From: an uncultured Bacteroides sp.
Lineage (GTDB): Bacteria > Bacteroidota > Bacteroidia > Bacteroidales > Bacteroidaceae
Length of the DNA: 23,405 bases
Assembly (NCBI GenBank): GCA_900544075.1
Contig: UQTJ01000044.1
Location: 1 to 23,405 of the forward strand
Direction of reading: 5' to 3'
Shown: in pieces, positions 22,641 to 23,405 of the stretch
How the letters are laid out: every line of letters starts with the position of its first letter
Position numbering within the stretch: the stretch's first letter is position 1
Notes under the pieces: generated by a model
Told to the model about the DNA's origin: nothing
The model's database searches: none
The model's input: the letters and a program-made list of their open reading frames with translations, nothing else
Translations under genes and position numbers: made by a program

Positions 22641-23270
22641 TTATTTAAGTTTCTTTCCCTTAAAATATACATCGAAAGAATCCTCGGCATAGAATCCTCT
22701 TGTAACTTTGAATGATGAAACAGACGCTCCGTTTATCTTGCTACCTTCCCAATATGCATCGAAAGCATCTTTGGCATAACCGTTCCCAAGACATACGAAA
22801 GAGGAAGTCGACGCTCCCGGAATTTTCTTTCCCATCCAATACACATTGAATGCATCCTTTGCATATCCTTCTTTAAGGATTACAAAACTGCTGCTTGCAG
22901 CTCCTGGAACTTTTTCACCATTGTAGAATACATCGAAAGTTGATACATAATATCCCGGTCTTTCGCAATAATGGTGTCCTCCATCGGGACGACCAAACGA
23001 CGGACGATTGTCAGCCGAGAATCTTCTGTCAACTCTGAACGAAGAAGGATCAACATACTCCAAAATCGTTCCATATCTGTAAACATGATTTCTGTCTTTA
23101 CCATAACCGTAGCCCAAATCACGGAAAGAATGAGAATCTGCTCCATAAATGACCTTGCCGTCATAATAGACCTGACCATTTCTCTTGGAATACGAATAAG
23201 ATTGTGCAAAGATTAGAGAAGGCACAAACAATAAAAAAAAGATTACAAATAGTCTTGAAAGTCTGTTCAT
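22641..23270 (-). CDS. Secreted DKNYY-family repeat protein
   Basis: A protein of about 209 residues with a signal peptide (MNRLSRLFVIFFLLFVPSLI, cleaved after FAQ). The mature part consists of DKNYY-type repeats of the pattern GA-x3-SF-x5-GYAKDAF-x-VYW-x-GKK. Counting from the alternative ATG at 23273, aligned Phe residues fall at 113, 142, 171 and 200, an exact 29-residue period. A less regular pair (YDGKVIYGADSHSFRDLGYG and the following segment) precedes them. Such repeats are thought to form beta-rich solenoid-like surfaces in secreted or surface proteins; the ligand is unknown. ATGs at 23273 and 23270 are adjacent and either could start. It is the first gene of the envelope operon, behind a -7 box at 23311-23318. 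Confidence 0.85.
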   Translation of the reverse strand: MNRLSRLFVIFFLLFVPSLIFAQSYSYSKRNGQVYYDGKVIYGADSHSFRDLGYGYGKDRNHVYRYGTILEYVDPSSFRVDRRFSADNRPSFGRPDGGHHYCERPGYYVSTFDVFYNGEKVPGAASSSFVILKEGYAKDAFNVYWMGKKIPGASTSSFVCLGNGYAKDAFDAYWEGSKINGASVSSFKVTRGFYAEDSFDVYFKGKKLK

Positions 23271-23310
23271 CATAATATCTCAGTTTATGAGTTAAAAACA
23301 CCTGTTTTCA

Positions 23311-23318
23311 CAAATATA
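23311..23318 (-). promoter_or_regulatory. -7 box of the envelope operon promoter
   Basis: The minus strand reads TATATTTG, matching TAnnTTTG, about 40 bp before the start codon. No good -33 TTTG was seen at 19-21 bp. Confidence 0.45.
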
Positions 23319-23360
23319 CCTTAATTCCGCAACACTTTGATTTAACTTTATTTATAAGTT

Positions 23361-23385
23361 CCTGAGCAACAAAAAGTTGCTCAGG
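23361..23385. terminator. Hairpin near the right edge, probable terminator of a neighbouring gene
   Basis: CCTGAGCAAC (23361-23370) and GTTGCTCAGG (23376-23385) form a perfect 10-bp stem with loop AAAAA. On the plus strand ATTTTG follows, on the minus strand AACTTAT. It lies upstream of the envelope operon, so it more likely ends a gene beyond the right edge. The direction cannot be decided here. Confidence 0.5.
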
Positions 23386-23405
23386 ATTTTGCCATGTCAG
23401 ATTTT

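Overview
The window looks like a chromosomal segment of a Bacteroidales bacterium, most likely Bacteroides, Phocaeicola or a close relative. Three things point there. Many genes are preceded by the Bacteroidota promoter (-33 TTTG, about 19-20 bp, -7 TAnnTTTG). Start sites lack strong Shine-Dalgarno sequences. The protein families are typical: AAA-ATPase_like/PDDEXK_9, DKNYY, DUF1015 next to serA-serC, and an NtrC-type two-component system beside a TolC/HlyD/FtsX efflux set.

Region 1 (1-9933) is an envelope efflux locus. A leftward operon encodes a TolC-type outer-membrane channel, an HlyD-type adaptor and an FtsX/MacB-type ABC permease. Divergent from it lie an NtrC-family sigma-54-dependent response regulator and its histidine kinase. 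The shared intergenic region holds a sigma-54-like promoter (7120-7134) and two palindromic GTGCG-N4-CGCAC sites 21 bp apart. The same promoter and site pair, with identical spacing to the base, occur again at 95-200 and point out of the left edge. The regulator therefore probably drives at least two operons. Between them sits an AAA-ATPase/PD-(D/E)XK gene with its own housekeeping promoter. No transporter ATPase is present in the window.

Region 2 (9928-12469) holds two leftward L,D-transpeptidase-type genes and a YigZ/IMPACT protein. The last two genes have clear promoters; the first has only a -7 box.

Region 3 (12528-16255) is the leftward serine operon serC, serA, DUF1015. It is closed by a hairpin at 12528-12576 and has a terminator-like hairpin between serC and serA. 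SerA lacks the usual catalytic histidine and carries KK there.

Region 4 (16234-20004) holds a DbpA-like DEAD-box RNA helicase and, upstream on the same strand, a probable type II restriction-modification pair whose genes overlap by 14 bp. The pair is visibly more A+T-rich than its neighbours. The endonuclease has no in-frame ATG near its apparent N-terminus, and one extra A in an A6 run would create one.

Region 5 (20041-21322) holds an array of 21-bp-spaced AT-rich repeats, a rightward pyridoxal/pyridoxamine kinase-like gene with an N-terminal extension, and a terminator with a perfect 21-bp stem.

Region 6 (21356-23405) is a leftward three-gene envelope operon: a secreted protein with exact 29-residue DKNYY-type repeats, a small beta-barrel protein and a lipoprotein. 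I saw no tRNA, rRNA, CRISPR array or transposase. No gene-free stretch exceeds 300 bases, except 19911-20261 if the endonuclease starts at 19910; that stretch holds the repeats and promoters described.
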